Below the pieces are notes generated by a model. It was not told the DNA's origin, did no database searches, and worked only from the letters and a program-made list of their open reading frames with translations. Of a DNA stretch of 64,000 nucleotides, positions 9,023 through 17,689 are shown one piece after another. The number at the start of each line of letters is the position of its first letter. Position 1 is the stretch's first letter. Location of the stretch: NCBI GenBank assembly GCA_011391695.1, contig JAABQB010000009.1, positions 1 through 64,000 of the forward strand. Direction: 5' to 3'. A program made the translations under genes and the position numbers. This stretch comes from Desulfobacteraceae bacterium (GTDB taxonomy: Bacteria > Desulfobacterota > Desulfobacteria > Desulfobacterales > RPRI01).

Positions 9023-10580
9023 AAGAATTTTTTCTCAGGAATCAGACAAGTATCTTAAAGAACTTGATGATTTATTATTACATGTTGAAAAAGATTTATC
9101 AAACAGCAGCCTTTGGACTGAAATTCATGGTAAAATCCATTCCATAAAAGGAATGGCACGAGCTCTTAGTTTCGATAAGATTTCAGACCTGTGCCATTTA
9201 ATGGAAGACTGGTGCCTCAAATTTCAACAAGGCATAAGCACGTGTTCTGCCGCTTCTGTCCAACTGATCTTTGACGGTTCAGATATTCTTCGTTCTCTTG
9301 TTTTAAAAAGCGGCAGGATTGAATCACATGAAGAGCATAAATTATATAACAGCATTATATCCGGATTCCAAAAACCTCCTGCAGAAGTTACAAATAACAA
9401 TCAGAACCAGCCGGCTTCTTTACTGACTGCTTCCCAGCCGAGATTAACAAGCATCGATCATGTTAAAATACGGTATTCTCATATTGAAGAACTTCTCGGT
9501 CTCACACAGGAGATTCAGCTTTTAGCAAAAAGGTTCCCCCTATTTTCACAAGAGAAGCTGTCAGTCGGTTTAAAAAGTTGGGTTGATCATTATAACACGC
9601 TTATGAAGACCCTCTATTTTCAGCTGACCCAGTTAAGACTCATGTCTTTCGGCGATTTCGCGGATTTATTCCAGAAAAGCATCAGGAACATAGCCAAGGA
9701 ACACAATAAAAATATTTATGTTGAAATACTTGGAAGCGAGATCCAGGCAGATATAACAATTCTTGAGCGTCTCAGAGAGCCCATGATTCACATATTCAGA
9801 AATTGCATAGCCCATGGAATTGAATCACCGGAAGAGCGTCTCAGCAAACATAAACCCGCCGAAGGCAGAATTACAATTGAAGCAAAAAGCGAAAAAGAAA
9901 ATCTGTATCTTAAAATACGAGATGATGGCAGGGGTATAAACAAGTCGCTGATTATAAAGCATCTAAAAGAAAGACAGTCACTGACTGACAATGACATCAA
10001 CAATATGAACGAAGAAGAAATCTTTAACACTATTTTAAGTCCTGATTTTTCTTCCGCAAGGGAAACGACCGATTTATCAGGAAGAGGCATAGGTATGAGC
10101 GTGGTCGCCCAGACGATTGACTACATGGGCGGTTCATTATCCATCTCTTCGGAATTAGGCAGACAAACTGAATTTACTATAAAATTACCTATTTCTCTTT
10201 CAGTTATTTATGCTATAATATTTACTCTTGGAAAACATACTCTGGCTGTGCCGACTCTGAATGTAAAATCAATAGGAAGATTGTATGACAGTTCTGACAA
10301 TAACACAGAATCATGTTATGACTTAAGAAAACATCTTGGAATTACTGATTCTGAAAAAAGATTATCTAACTTTCTGAGTCTTAAATATGCCAGGCCTCCG
10401 GCAAGCCCCATCTCTGAAGGGAACAACCTAAAACTGCTTGCCGATAATATAATAGGAAACAGGCCTCTTATGGTCCTGCCAGCCGGAGAACTTATTTCAA
10501 AGATAAAGCTTTTTTCAGGAATAGGCATCATGGAAAATGGTGACATCTGCATTCTTCTTGATGTGGACAATCTGCCTTAA
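9003..10580 (+). CDS. cheA: CheA-like chemotaxis histidine kinase
   Basis: 525 residues. The P1 HPt domain is at about 1-110 with phospho-acceptor His46 in IHSIKGMARALSF. No CheY-binding P2 domain is apparent. A helical region (about 150-230) corresponds to P3. The ATPase domain has N box RNCIAHGIE (Asn267), G1 DDGRGI (about 307) and G2 SGRGIGMSVV (about 359). A CheW-like P5 domain occupies about 395-520. It is the last gene of the cluster. No CheR, CheB or stand-alone CheY is in the window, so the pathway may lack methylation adaptation or share those proteins. Confidence 0.92.
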   Translation: MDLTKYERIFSQESDKYLKELDDLLLHVEKDLSNSSLWTEIHGKIHSIKGMARALSFDKISDLCHLMEDWCLKFQQGISTCSAASVQLIFDGSDILRSLVLKSGRIESHEEHKLYNSIISGFQKPPAEVTNNNQNQPASLLTASQPRLTSIDHVKIRYSHIEELLGLTQEIQLLAKRFPLFSQEKLSVGLKSWVDHYNTLMKTLYFQLTQLRLMSFGDFADLFQKSIRNIAKEHNKNIYVEILGSEIQADITILERLREPMIHIFRNCIAHGIESPEERLSKHKPAEGRITIEAKSEKENLYLKIRDDGRGINKSLIIKHLKERQSLTDNDINNMNEEEIFNTILSPDFSSARETTDLSGRGIGMSVVAQTIDYMGGSLSISSELGRQTEFTIKLPISLSVIYAIIFTLGKHTLAVPTLNVKSIGRLYDSSDNNTESCYDLRKHLGITDSEKRLSNFLSLKYARPPASPISEGNNLKLLADNIIGNRPLMVLPAGELISKIKLFSGIGIMENGDICILLDVDNLP

Positions 10581-10617
10581 TTTTTTCATTCGGGTAATCG
10601 CCGCGGACACCTCTTTC

Positions 10618-11907
10618 TCATCTGGCCAGAAAAAGGCTCAATGACGGAATATAGGTCACAATCATAAGAAAAAGTAGCATAAGGGCAATATAAGGGATAG
10701 AGGCTCTATAAAGTTGTGTTACCGGCTTATTGAATTTCAGGCTGGCTATAAATAAATTTATTCCTACAGGCGGTGTTGAATAACCAATTTCAAGATTTAA
10801 AAGAAAAATGACGCACAAATGAACCGGATCAATACCATACTTCATTGCAACCGGAACCATAATAGGAACGATAATTATAATTGCTGAAAATATATCCATA
10901 AGGCAGCCGGCAACAAGGAGAAAAAGATTTAACCCGGCAAGAAAAAGCAGTTTGTTTTCTGTTAAATCCACCAGAAATGATAGAAGACGGCCGGGGATCT
11001 CTTCATCAACTAGGTATCCTGTAAATCCAAGAGCAACTCCAAGAATTACAATAATAGCGCCTGACACCATGGTGCTTTCTATTATTATTACAGGAAGTTG
11101 TTTAAAAAAATCGACCTCTTTCAATATCAGGCATTCAACTATAAGCACATAAACGAGAACAAGTGCCGAAACCTCTGCTATAGTTACAAATCCGCCATAA
11201 ATTCCAAATATTATTACCAATATAACGGGCCAATCCCAGATTCCTTCTTTTAATGCAATTTTCACATCATCCAAGCTTGCCTTTTTTAATACAACATGCC
11301 TGGTTTTTTTTGTAAGATATTCATGAAGAAATGAATAGATTGAAAGAATTGCGATCAGAAGTATTCCGGGGATAAGCGCAGCTTTGAAAATCCTTGCTAT
11401 ATCGACCTGCGCAACAACACCATAAAGAATAACAGGGAGACTGGGCGCAAACAAAAGACCCAGGCTTCCTGATGTGGTTAATAGCCCCAATGAAAAATTA
11501 TCTTCATATTCCTGCGCCCGAAGAACAGGATATAAAACCCCTCCTATTGCAACAATAGTTACACCACTTGCACCCGTTAAAGCGGTAAAAAAAGCACAGG
11601 AACCAAGAGCGGCTATGGCTATACCTCCAGGAAGACGGCCGGTTAATGCCCGCATTAGATTCATGATCCGTTTGGGAGCACCTGTTTCGGCAAGCAAACA
11701 CCCGGTGAAAGTAAAAAGAGGCAGAGCAACAAGTACCGGCATGGAAGCAAGCCTGTTCATCTCAATCACAATTGTTTGAATTGAGGAAAAATCATTGTCG
11801 ACGAAATAGAAGCTGACTATCGATAACCCGGCAATAACTGTAAACAGAGGAGTTTCGATCAGTGCAAAAAATATTATTCCAGAAATAATGAGAGTCAGAA
11901 TATCCAT
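10618..11907 (-). CDS. dctM: TRAP transporter large permease (DctM)
   Basis: 429 residues of almost continuous hydrophobic helices, as expected for the 12-helix DctM subunit that carries the Na+-coupled translocation path. It starts 10 bases after dctQ and is the last gene of the transporter operon. Blocks such as GASGVTIVAIGGVLYPVL and the C-terminal IGYSTPPVGINLF are typical of the family. It is convergent with cheA with only 37 bases between and no obvious terminator. The substrate is unknown. Confidence 0.95.
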   Translation of the reverse strand: MDILTLIISGIIFFALIETPLFTVIAGLSIVSFYFVDNDFSSIQTIVIEMNRLASMPVLVALPLFTFTGCLLAETGAPKRIMNLMRALTGRLPGGIAIAALGSCAFFTALTGASGVTIVAIGGVLYPVLRAQEYEDNFSLGLLTTSGSLGLLFAPSLPVILYGVVAQVDIARIFKAALIPGILLIAILSIYSFLHEYLTKKTRHVVLKKASLDDVKIALKEGIWDWPVILVIIFGIYGGFVTIAEVSALVLVYVLIVECLILKEVDFFKQLPVIIIESTMVSGAIIVILGVALGFTGYLVDEEIPGRLLSFLVDLTENKLLFLAGLNLFLLVAGCLMDIFSAIIIIVPIMVPVAMKYGIDPVHLCVIFLLNLEIGYSTPPVGINLFIASLKFNKPVTQLYRASIPYIALMLLFLMIVTYIPSLSLFLAR

Positions 11908-11917
11908 ACATCAACAA

Positions 11918-12409
11918 TCACAACCGGGTAAAAGTTTCTTGTACGCCCCTGCCCTTTTGAGGGAAATCGTAAAGCATCCATGTAAAATACCTGAAAAATG
12001 AAATCGCAAAGAAGAGTGGAAATATTAAAGAAAATAAGCCTTTATTGCCAAAGATATGAATCTCGTTTTCAACAAATTGGAGGGATGAATAAAACAGAAT
12101 GCCCATCACTGCCATACCAAAAAGAGATACGGCAAGGTTTGTGTAATACCGGCATGCTTTGGGGCAAAGCCTGAGCACAAGCTCAAGTTTGATATGTCGT
12201 CTGTTTTTTAATGCAAGAGAAGATCCGGCCAGCGAAAGCCACAATACTGCGGCAGGAGCAGTTTCATATATCTCTTCAAACGAATAATTAATTATATTCC
12301 TTGAAAGTATGTTCAACGTTATAAGAAAAACAAGCAGGGAAAATAAAAATATTACAAGGTATTTTTCGAGCTTTTCAAGAAAATCATCTATTTTTTTAAT
12401 AAGCTGCAT
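11918..12409 (-). CDS. dctQ: TRAP transporter small permease (DctQ)
   Basis: 163 residues with four predicted membrane segments. The block SLAGSSLALKNRRHIKLELVL is the recognisable DctQ core. It forms the membrane complex with DctM. It is positioned between dctP and dctM with short gaps, in the order P-Q-M. Confidence 0.92.
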   Translation of the reverse strand: MQLIKKIDDFLEKLEKYLVIFLFSLLVFLITLNILSRNIINYSFEEIYETAPAAVLWLSLAGSSLALKNRRHIKLELVLRLCPKACRYYTNLAVSLFGMAVMGILFYSSLQFVENEIHIFGNKGLFSLIFPLFFAISFFRYFTWMLYDFPQKGRGVQETFTRL

Positions 12410-12421
12410 AATTTATATCAA

Positions 12422-13453
12422 TCAAGGTCGTTTAGCAGTTTTCTGTGTTTCCCTGAACTCCATCAATATCTCCTGAACCCTGTTAAATAAATCTTTTGAA
12501 TAAAGTTCTGGAATATTTATCTCATATGTTTTTTTTGCATTCTCTTCAAAAGAGGAAACTTCCTGCTTTGAAGGCAAAACAAATTTAACCCCGGATTCTT
12601 TGAGAATTGCTCTTGCTTCATCATTGTCACGCCTTGTCAGGCGAACCAATTCGGCGCAATATTTCTTTCCGGCTTCTTTTAATATTGACTGGTTCTGTTC
12701 AGATAACTGCTCAAATGCCTTTTTGCTCATAAGGAATGCGCCCGTCGAATTAACCATTGGATAATCGAGCATATTTTTTATTTTGGTGTACCATTGGAAA
12801 GCAACTGCCGCAAGAGTCGGGGAATAAAAAGAATCTATCATCCCGGTTTCAAGTCCCGTGTTTACATCGGCAAGATGGAGCGGAAACGTCTTTATTCCAA
12901 AAGTGGAAAAAAAGGTCTGCGCTACAGGATCTCCCTTCCATACCCACATTTTGATCTTCTTTAAATCATCCTGTTTAGATATTTCATTTGAAGAGAAAAA
13001 GTATACGAAACCGGCTTCGGCAAACCCCAGGAGAATATACCCCTGTTTTTCGAAATCATATGAGAATTCTTTGTAAAGTCTCTCCTTTACAAAATCAATT
13101 TCTTCATAGCTTTTATAAAGAAGCGGTGCTTCCAAAATCCGCATTTTCGGTAAAATAACTCCGAGTCCTACGCCGGAAAATCCCGCTGCATGTATTCGTC
13201 CTGCCTGGATCTTCCTTATTACGTCGAGCTCGTCTCCACTGATACCGCCGGCATAAACTTTTAAATCTATTTCCCCACCTGTTTTTGCTCTAACTTCATC
13301 GACCATCCTGCGCAGAGTATTTGTCCATGTGCTTCCTTCCGGTGTAACAAGGGCAATTTTAATTACTGTTTTTTGGGCATTGACCGAAGCCGCTGAAAAA
13401 AGCAGGAGTGCTGAAACAAATACTGAAATCAGTGTACTAAAATAAGTCCTCAT
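12422..13453 (-). CDS. dctP: TRAP transporter substrate-binding protein (DctP)
   Basis: 343 residues. An N-terminal signal peptide (about 1-26, ending SVNAQ) exports it to the periplasm. The DctP/SmoM fold is seen from IKIALVTPEGSTWTNTLRRMVDEV onward. The usual carboxylate-binding Arg is hard to place in this branch; the pairing with TatT resembles P-T pairs of treponemes for which hydrophobic ligands have been proposed. The gene lies 15 bases downstream of tatT. Confidence 0.92.
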   Translation of the reverse strand: MRTYFSTLISVFVSALLLFSAASVNAQKTVIKIALVTPEGSTWTNTLRRMVDEVRAKTGGEIDLKVYAGGISGDELDVIRKIQAGRIHAAGFSGVGLGVILPKMRILEAPLLYKSYEEIDFVKERLYKEFSYDFEKQGYILLGFAEAGFVYFFSSNEISKQDDLKKIKMWVWKGDPVAQTFFSTFGIKTFPLHLADVNTGLETGMIDSFYSPTLAAVAFQWYTKIKNMLDYPMVNSTGAFLMSKKAFEQLSEQNQSILKEAGKKYCAELVRLTRRDNDEARAILKESGVKFVLPSKQEVSSFEENAKKTYEINIPELYSKDLFNRVQEILMEFRETQKTAKRP

Positions 13454-13468
13454 TTTCTATCGGCCTTT

Positions 13469-14392
13469 TTAATCAAAAAAATAATCAATTCCTTCAAGAT
13501 ATATTCTTGCCCTTTGAGCAGCGATCTTGTTATAAAAAACACTCTCTTTTCCCTTGCCGGAATGATTCAAAATATCATTCATGATTTTTTCAAATTTTTC
13601 TTTTTCCTGTTTTCTAGATAGATAATATCGGGCAAAATATAAATCGGCGAGAAGGAATTGTCCGTCCCTGCGTTCTTTTAATTTCTTGTAATGAAAAAGG
13701 GAAAGATCCAGCTTCTCATCCGAGTATGGGGGTAAAGACGAATAATATGACAGCAGAATAAGATGAGGGCCTCCGAAAAAATATTCAGGATCAAGTTCTA
13801 TAATCCGTTTCATAATTTTTTCAATGAGGTAAGCCTTTGAAAGTAGAATCACTGAATCCCGGTTATTATTAATAAGCGAGCTTAAATTAAAACCGTACCA
13901 GAAAAGCGCCTTGACATCTTCTTTGCTCATGGTTTTTAATAAGCTGTCAGCCGAGTCAGGTGTCTTTAATTTTTCAACTGCTCCGGGATGACAGGATTCT
14001 ATTGCCCTGAGAGCATATTCTGCTCCCCTTGAGTAATACCTGTTTACTCTTTCTCTTATGAGGTTTTGTTCGGATAAAGGAGAGTAACTTTTTCCGATAA
14101 GAGAAGATTCAAGTTTTCCCTCAAAAAATCCGAAAGAGTAAGCAGCATAAAGTCTTGATAAAAGAACAAGTATCTTATAATTATCCGGGTCGTTTTCAAG
14201 GATAACCTCAAGAATTTTTATATTCCCGGGAATACCTTTTTCCACCATTTCAAGATCATCATCCTGTTCGAAAGCAACCGCACCAATTTCAGATATTTTT
14301 GATATTTCATTTACGATAATTATGCGTGTTGAACAAGATGACAGGCTGATAACCAAGACAACAGATAAAAAAAGCCGGCATAAGAAATACAC
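13469..14392 (-). CDS. TatT-like TRAP transporter-associated lipoprotein
   Basis: 307 residues. The N-terminus MYFLCRLFLSVVLVISLSSC is a lipoprotein signal with the lipobox LSSC. The mature part is helical, TPR-like, and matches the TatT family that partners DctP-type binding proteins. The GTG start is supported by GGGGAGG eight bases upstream. It is the first transporter gene of the T-P-Q-M operon and lies 25 bases downstream of the bactofilin gene. In the family, TatT trimers bind the P protein in the periplasm. Confidence 0.85.
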   Translation of the reverse strand: MYFLCRLFLSVVLVISLSSCSTRIIIVNEISKISEIGAVAFEQDDDLEMVEKGIPGNIKILEVILENDPDNYKILVLLSRLYAAYSFGFFEGKLESSLIGKSYSPLSEQNLIRERVNRYYSRGAEYALRAIESCHPGAVEKLKTPDSADSLLKTMSKEDVKALFWYGFNLSSLINNNRDSVILLSKAYLIEKIMKRIIELDPEYFFGGPHLILLSYYSSLPPYSDEKLDLSLFHYKKLKERRDGQFLLADLYFARYYLSRKQEKEKFEKIMNDILNHSGKGKESVFYNKIAAQRARIYLEGIDYFFD

Positions 14393-14417
14393 CCTTTAAT
14401 CCTCCCCGCTCATTAGC

Positions 14418-15263
14418 TCAGTTATCTTTTAATTCAGGCAATGGAACAGAAACAGAACTGATCATGTGAGATCGGCCCTCAAACAACGCGCCTTCCTTTA
14501 TATCTATGGAACGGGCTGAAATATCACCCTGAATTTTTCCTGAAGGCTGAATTATAAGCTGCTGACGAGCAAAAACATTTCCTGAAATCTTCCCGAGTAC
14601 AGATATGTTATCGGCTTCGACATCGGCTTCAATAACTCCTGTACTTCCAACGACAATATTGCCTTTCAAGCTGATCAAACCCTTTATTAACCCTTCAACA
14701 ATGATATTTTCATTGCCACTTACGTTGCCGTCAACTCTCGAATTCCTGCTTATTAATGAGGCTGTTTTGTTTGAAATAAAATCTTTAGCCTCCTCAATAA
14801 CCTCAGACGGAGTATTTTTTCTTATTTGTTTTAGGGAATTAAAAGTTTCTTTGTCTTTAAATAAATTATCCGTCTCCGGGTTACTACTCATTCTTGCCTC
14901 ACCGTCAAACACAGCCCCATCTTCAACAGATAGCCGTTTTGCAATTATTACACCTTTTATCTTTGCTGTCTTTTCGAGACAGATACGTTCTGACGCAAAA
15001 ACAGTTCCCTCAATAAGACCACCTGCAAATATTTTTTCGGCATAAATTTTACCGTTTATCTTTGATGTATCACCTATTTTAATGTCCCCAGACAATTCAA
15101 CCTCACCATTTATTGAACCCATTGCAATAATATTATCAATTCCTGAAACAGTCCCGGTTATAATTAAATTTTTTCCAATATAAGCAGTTCCCTCCGGAAG
15201 GGTTACTTTTCCGGTATCAAAAAAATATTTTTCTTCATTTTTTTTCTTTTTGAAAAAAAGCAT
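14418..15263 (-). CDS. Tandem bactofilin (polymer-forming cytoskeletal protein)
   Basis: 281 residues with two bactofilin domains, about residues 15-115 and 165-265, joined by a charged linker. Each is a run of short beta-helix repeats with Gly and hydrophobic periodicity, and the two align with each other (GTVSG and GNVSG opening blocks, then SINGEVEL and LIKGLISL). Bactofilins polymerise into filaments or membrane patches that organise envelope proteins. The ATG at 15263 is preferred over 15296 because AAAGGAG lies just ahead. The gene is co-directional with and close to the TRAP genes. Confidence 0.9.
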   Translation of the reverse strand: MLFFKKKKNEEKYFFDTGKVTLPEGTAYIGKNLIITGTVSGIDNIIAMGSINGEVELSGDIKIGDTSKINGKIYAEKIFAGGLIEGTVFASERICLEKTAKIKGVIIAKRLSVEDGAVFDGEARMSSNPETDNLFKDKETFNSLKQIRKNTPSEVIEEAKDFISNKTASLISRNSRVDGNVSGNENIIVEGLIKGLISLKGNIVVGSTGVIEADVEADNISVLGKISGNVFARQQLIIQPSGKIQGDISARSIDIKEGALFEGRSHMISSVSVPLPELKDN

Positions 15264-15458
15264 TACGTTCTCCTTTAATGCCATCTTATTAAGCATTATA
15301 AGATTTTAATTTTCTCTCAGCAAGACTTCTACGAGTTTTATAGAATCTCAACAGAGTTAGCTGGCACCGTTTGGCTTTGATTTCCTGAATATACCAGCAA
15401 ATTATAAAAATCAATGTATTACAAAAAAAAGCTCTGTGTTATAATCAGAAGCAGTATT

Positions 15459-15505
15459 ATCGAATATCGTACATCGTACATCGAATTTCGTACAAAAATT
15501 TCGAA
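15459..15505. repeat. Short tandem TCGTAC-rich repeat
   Basis: The 15297-15539 gap holds a run in which ATCGAATATCGTAC is followed by ATCGTAC and then ATCGAATTTCGTAC. These are imperfect 7- and 14-base direct repeats. No gene is visible. The run lies about 35 bases before the glutaredoxin start, so it could be a protein-binding site or a fragment of a dispersed repeat. Confidence 0.45.
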
Positions 15506-15539
15506 ACGCAATACCCTATTTCCGAACTAAGGAGTCTTT

Positions 15540-15794
15540 ATGCTGAATCTTTATGCTGCCAAATGGTGTATCCACTGCAAGAAAACTGAGGAGTTTTTAA
15601 ATAAGAACAAAATTGAATTCAATTATATTGATATTGAAGCTCAAGCAGATGATATCGTAAAAAAAGTGATTGATGTAAACGGAGGATTTGACTGGGTTGT
15701 TCCAACGCTCGAATATAAAGGTTTTTGGCGTAAGGGGAAAATTTTTAACGAAGAAGAATTGACCGGAGATTTGAAGAAATTGGGAATATTATAA
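15540..15794 (+). CDS. Glutaredoxin-like protein
   Basis: 84 residues, one small thioredoxin fold. The redox motif is CIHC (residues 9-12) in AKWCIHCKK, followed by a cis-Pro region at VVPTLEY. This looks like a glutaredoxin/NrdH-type thiol-disulfide reductant in the cytoplasm. An SD-like AAGGAG lies just upstream of the ATG. The downstream hydrolase begins about 50 bases after its stop, so the two may be cotranscribed. Confidence 0.88.
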   Translation: MLNLYAAKWCIHCKKTEEFLNKNKIEFNYIDIEAQADDIVKKVIDVNGGFDWVVPTLEYKGFWRKGKIFNEEELTGDLKKLGIL

Positions 15795-15844
15795 TAAAAG
15801 ACGTGTCACAAAGTTCGTCGTGGGAAATAAAAAAGTGTAAAATT

Positions 15845-16840
15845 ATGAGAGAAGAATTCAATCCGCCTCTGTTCTTAAGAAATCCCCGCATTCAGACATA
15901 TCTTGCAAGCAGCAGGGTTAGGGCAAAGGGGAAAAACTCCATGCTTGATGCTTCAAAAGAGGTTATTATCGATACAGGAACAGGTGTGCGTCTCCTTGCC
16001 GGTTATTCACCCAATATGAATGCCTATTCAAAAGGGACTGTATTGCTTTTGCACGGGTGGGAAGGGAGTATCGAGTCCGCCTATATTTTGAGCGCAGGAA
16101 GATTTCTTTTTAACAATGGTTTTTCTGTTTTCAGGTTAAATTTGAGGGATCACGGGGAAAGCCACCATCTTAACAAGGGGCTTTTTTATGCAACCCTGAT
16201 TGATGAGGTATTTGGAGCTGTTAAGGCTGTTTCTGAAATTACAGGAGATTCGCCTTTATTTCTTGCCGGATTTTCACTCGGGGGAAATTTTGCTCTCCGG
16301 ATCGGGCAAATGCATTCAAAAGAACCCGTAATGAATTTACGTCATATAGTCAGCATCAGTCCTGTAATAAATCCTGATAAGGCAACAAATGCCATAGACA
16401 GGAATATAATTATAAGAAGATATTTTCTTTTAAAATGGCGGCGCTCGTTATCACTGAAACAGAAGCTGTTTCCAGAACTGTATGATTTCAGAGAGATTAT
16501 TCCCTTAAAATCTTGCCGCAGCATCACAGACAGGCTCATTGAGCGCTATAGCAGCTACAAAGATGCAGATGAATATTTTAAGCGCTACGCCATCACAAAC
16601 AGCACTTTAAACGATATCAGCATACCTGCAACCATAATAACTTCAAAAGATGATCCTGTCATACCCGTTAACGATTTTTACAGCCTCAATGCAAAGGCGC
16701 CTGTTAACCTTGTAATTCACAGTTATGGCGGCCATAACGGATTTATCAATAACCTTTCATTTGACTGCTGGTACGAAGAAAAAATGATCCGGCTGTTTGA
16801 GAGATCGAATAAACAAGTGAGCCAATTGCAAAAGTCCTAA
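15845..16840 (+). CDS. YheT-like alpha/beta hydrolase
   Basis: About 331 residues. The N-terminus FNPPLFLRNPRIQTYLASSR is typical of the YheT/hydrolase-4 family, and its position argues for the ATG at 15845 rather than the GTG at 15803. The oxyanion-side block LLHGWEGS is followed by the nucleophile elbow GFSLGGN. A late Asp (SKDDPVIP) and His (YGGHNGF) complete the catalytic triad. The substrate is unknown; relatives act on esters or lipids. Confidence 0.87.
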   Translation: MREEFNPPLFLRNPRIQTYLASSRVRAKGKNSMLDASKEVIIDTGTGVRLLAGYSPNMNAYSKGTVLLLHGWEGSIESAYILSAGRFLFNNGFSVFRLNLRDHGESHHLNKGLFYATLIDEVFGAVKAVSEITGDSPLFLAGFSLGGNFALRIGQMHSKEPVMNLRHIVSISPVINPDKATNAIDRNIIIRRYFLLKWRRSLSLKQKLFPELYDFREIIPLKSCRSITDRLIERYSSYKDADEYFKRYAITNSTLNDISIPATIITSKDDPVIPVNDFYSLNAKAPVNLVIHSYGGHNGFINNLSFDCWYEEKMIRLFERSNKQVSQLQKS

Positions 16841-16854
16841 AAAGAGAAGAATTT

Positions 16855-16875
16855 GTCATTCCCACGAAAGTGGGG
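16855..16875. repeat. REP-like hairpin (GTCATTCCCACGAAAGTGGG)
   Basis: The GTCATTCCCACGAAAGTGGG element folds into a short stem (CCCAC/GTGGG). It sits between the convergent hydrolase and bioN genes. Similar GTCATTCCC-hairpin elements are common intergenic repeats in proteobacteria. On the minus strand it is followed at a distance by T-rich sequence, so it may also end bioN transcription. Confidence 0.5.
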
Positions 16876-16930
16876 CACGTAGTGAAGCATAGCGCTACCC
16901 ACCCGCTCTGCGGCTGGGAGCTTCATTAAC

Positions 16931-17689
16931 TCACAAAAATAAAACGGAAATAATACCTATCAATAGAATCACAATGAGAGTTATCCAGTCATTCATTGTT
17001 GATGATAGCTTTTGGCCGGTTCTCATATCGGAATAACATCTTGCTTCCATAGCCATGGATATTCTGCCGGCATTATAGAAAATTCTCTCAATAAGCGGGA
17101 CTGAAAATTTAACCATCCGGTAGACAGGATTTTTCCTGTTTTCAATACTTCTTGCCTTTTGGGCGCTTGCAGTTTCCCTGGCCTGTTCCAGAATGACGGG
17201 TATAAAACGCATCATAAGACCCGTCATGGTTGAAACTCTGCTACCTGAAATAAACGGTAAAGGCTTAAATATCCAATCAATAGCAGCCTTGACTTCGGCA
17301 ATCCTTGTTGTAGAAGTAAATAAAAGGCCAAGAAGAATCATAAGAATAATCCGCAGACAAACAAGTGATCCTTCAATCAAACCTTCATATGTTAAGCCCA
17401 TTTCAAAAATAGTTATAAAAACAGCTCCACCGGCAGAAAAGGCCCGGATAGCAAAAACAAATGCCAGAAAAAATATAAAGATGTAAAGATCTCTTACGAC
17501 CTGCCAAATGCTTATTCCGATCCTGACCAGCCCGTAAACGACAAACACGGAAAGCAGTAAAACACTTGGCAGAGAAGCCTTAAGACTCAAAAACCCTATT
17601 ATGACAATGAACAATAATTTAAATCTTGCATCAATCTTATGAATAAGTGATATTCTTGGACGGTAGCTAAAAGAGGTCAGCTCAGCCAT
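16931..17689 (-). CDS. bioN: ECF transporter T component, probable BioN
   Basis: 252 residues with about five membrane helices. Two Ala-Arg signatures of EcfT coupling helices are visible, AQKARS and AMEARC, which contact the ATPase. The gene overlaps bioM by 13 bases and ends the birA-bioY-bioM-bioN operon. The biotin assignment rests on its neighbour bioY. It links the S component to ATP hydrolysis in the inner membrane. Confidence 0.88.
   Translation of the reverse strand: MAELTSFSYRPRISLIHKIDARFKLLFIVIIGFLSLKASLPSVLLLSVFVVYGLVRIGISIWQVVRDLYIFIFFLAFVFAIRAFSAGGAVFITIFEMGLTYEGLIEGSLVCLRIILMILLGLLFTSTTRIAEVKAAIDWIFKPLPFISGSRVSTMTGLMMRFIPVILEQARETASAQKARSIENRKNPVYRMVKFSVPLIERIFYNAGRISMAMEARCYSDMRTGQKLSSTMNDWITLIVILLIGIISVLFL

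Noticed and set aside
15803-15844. GTG start of the hydrolase at 15803
   Set aside because: The family N-terminus (FNPPLFLRNPRIQT) begins right after ATG 15845, and no good SD supports the GTG.
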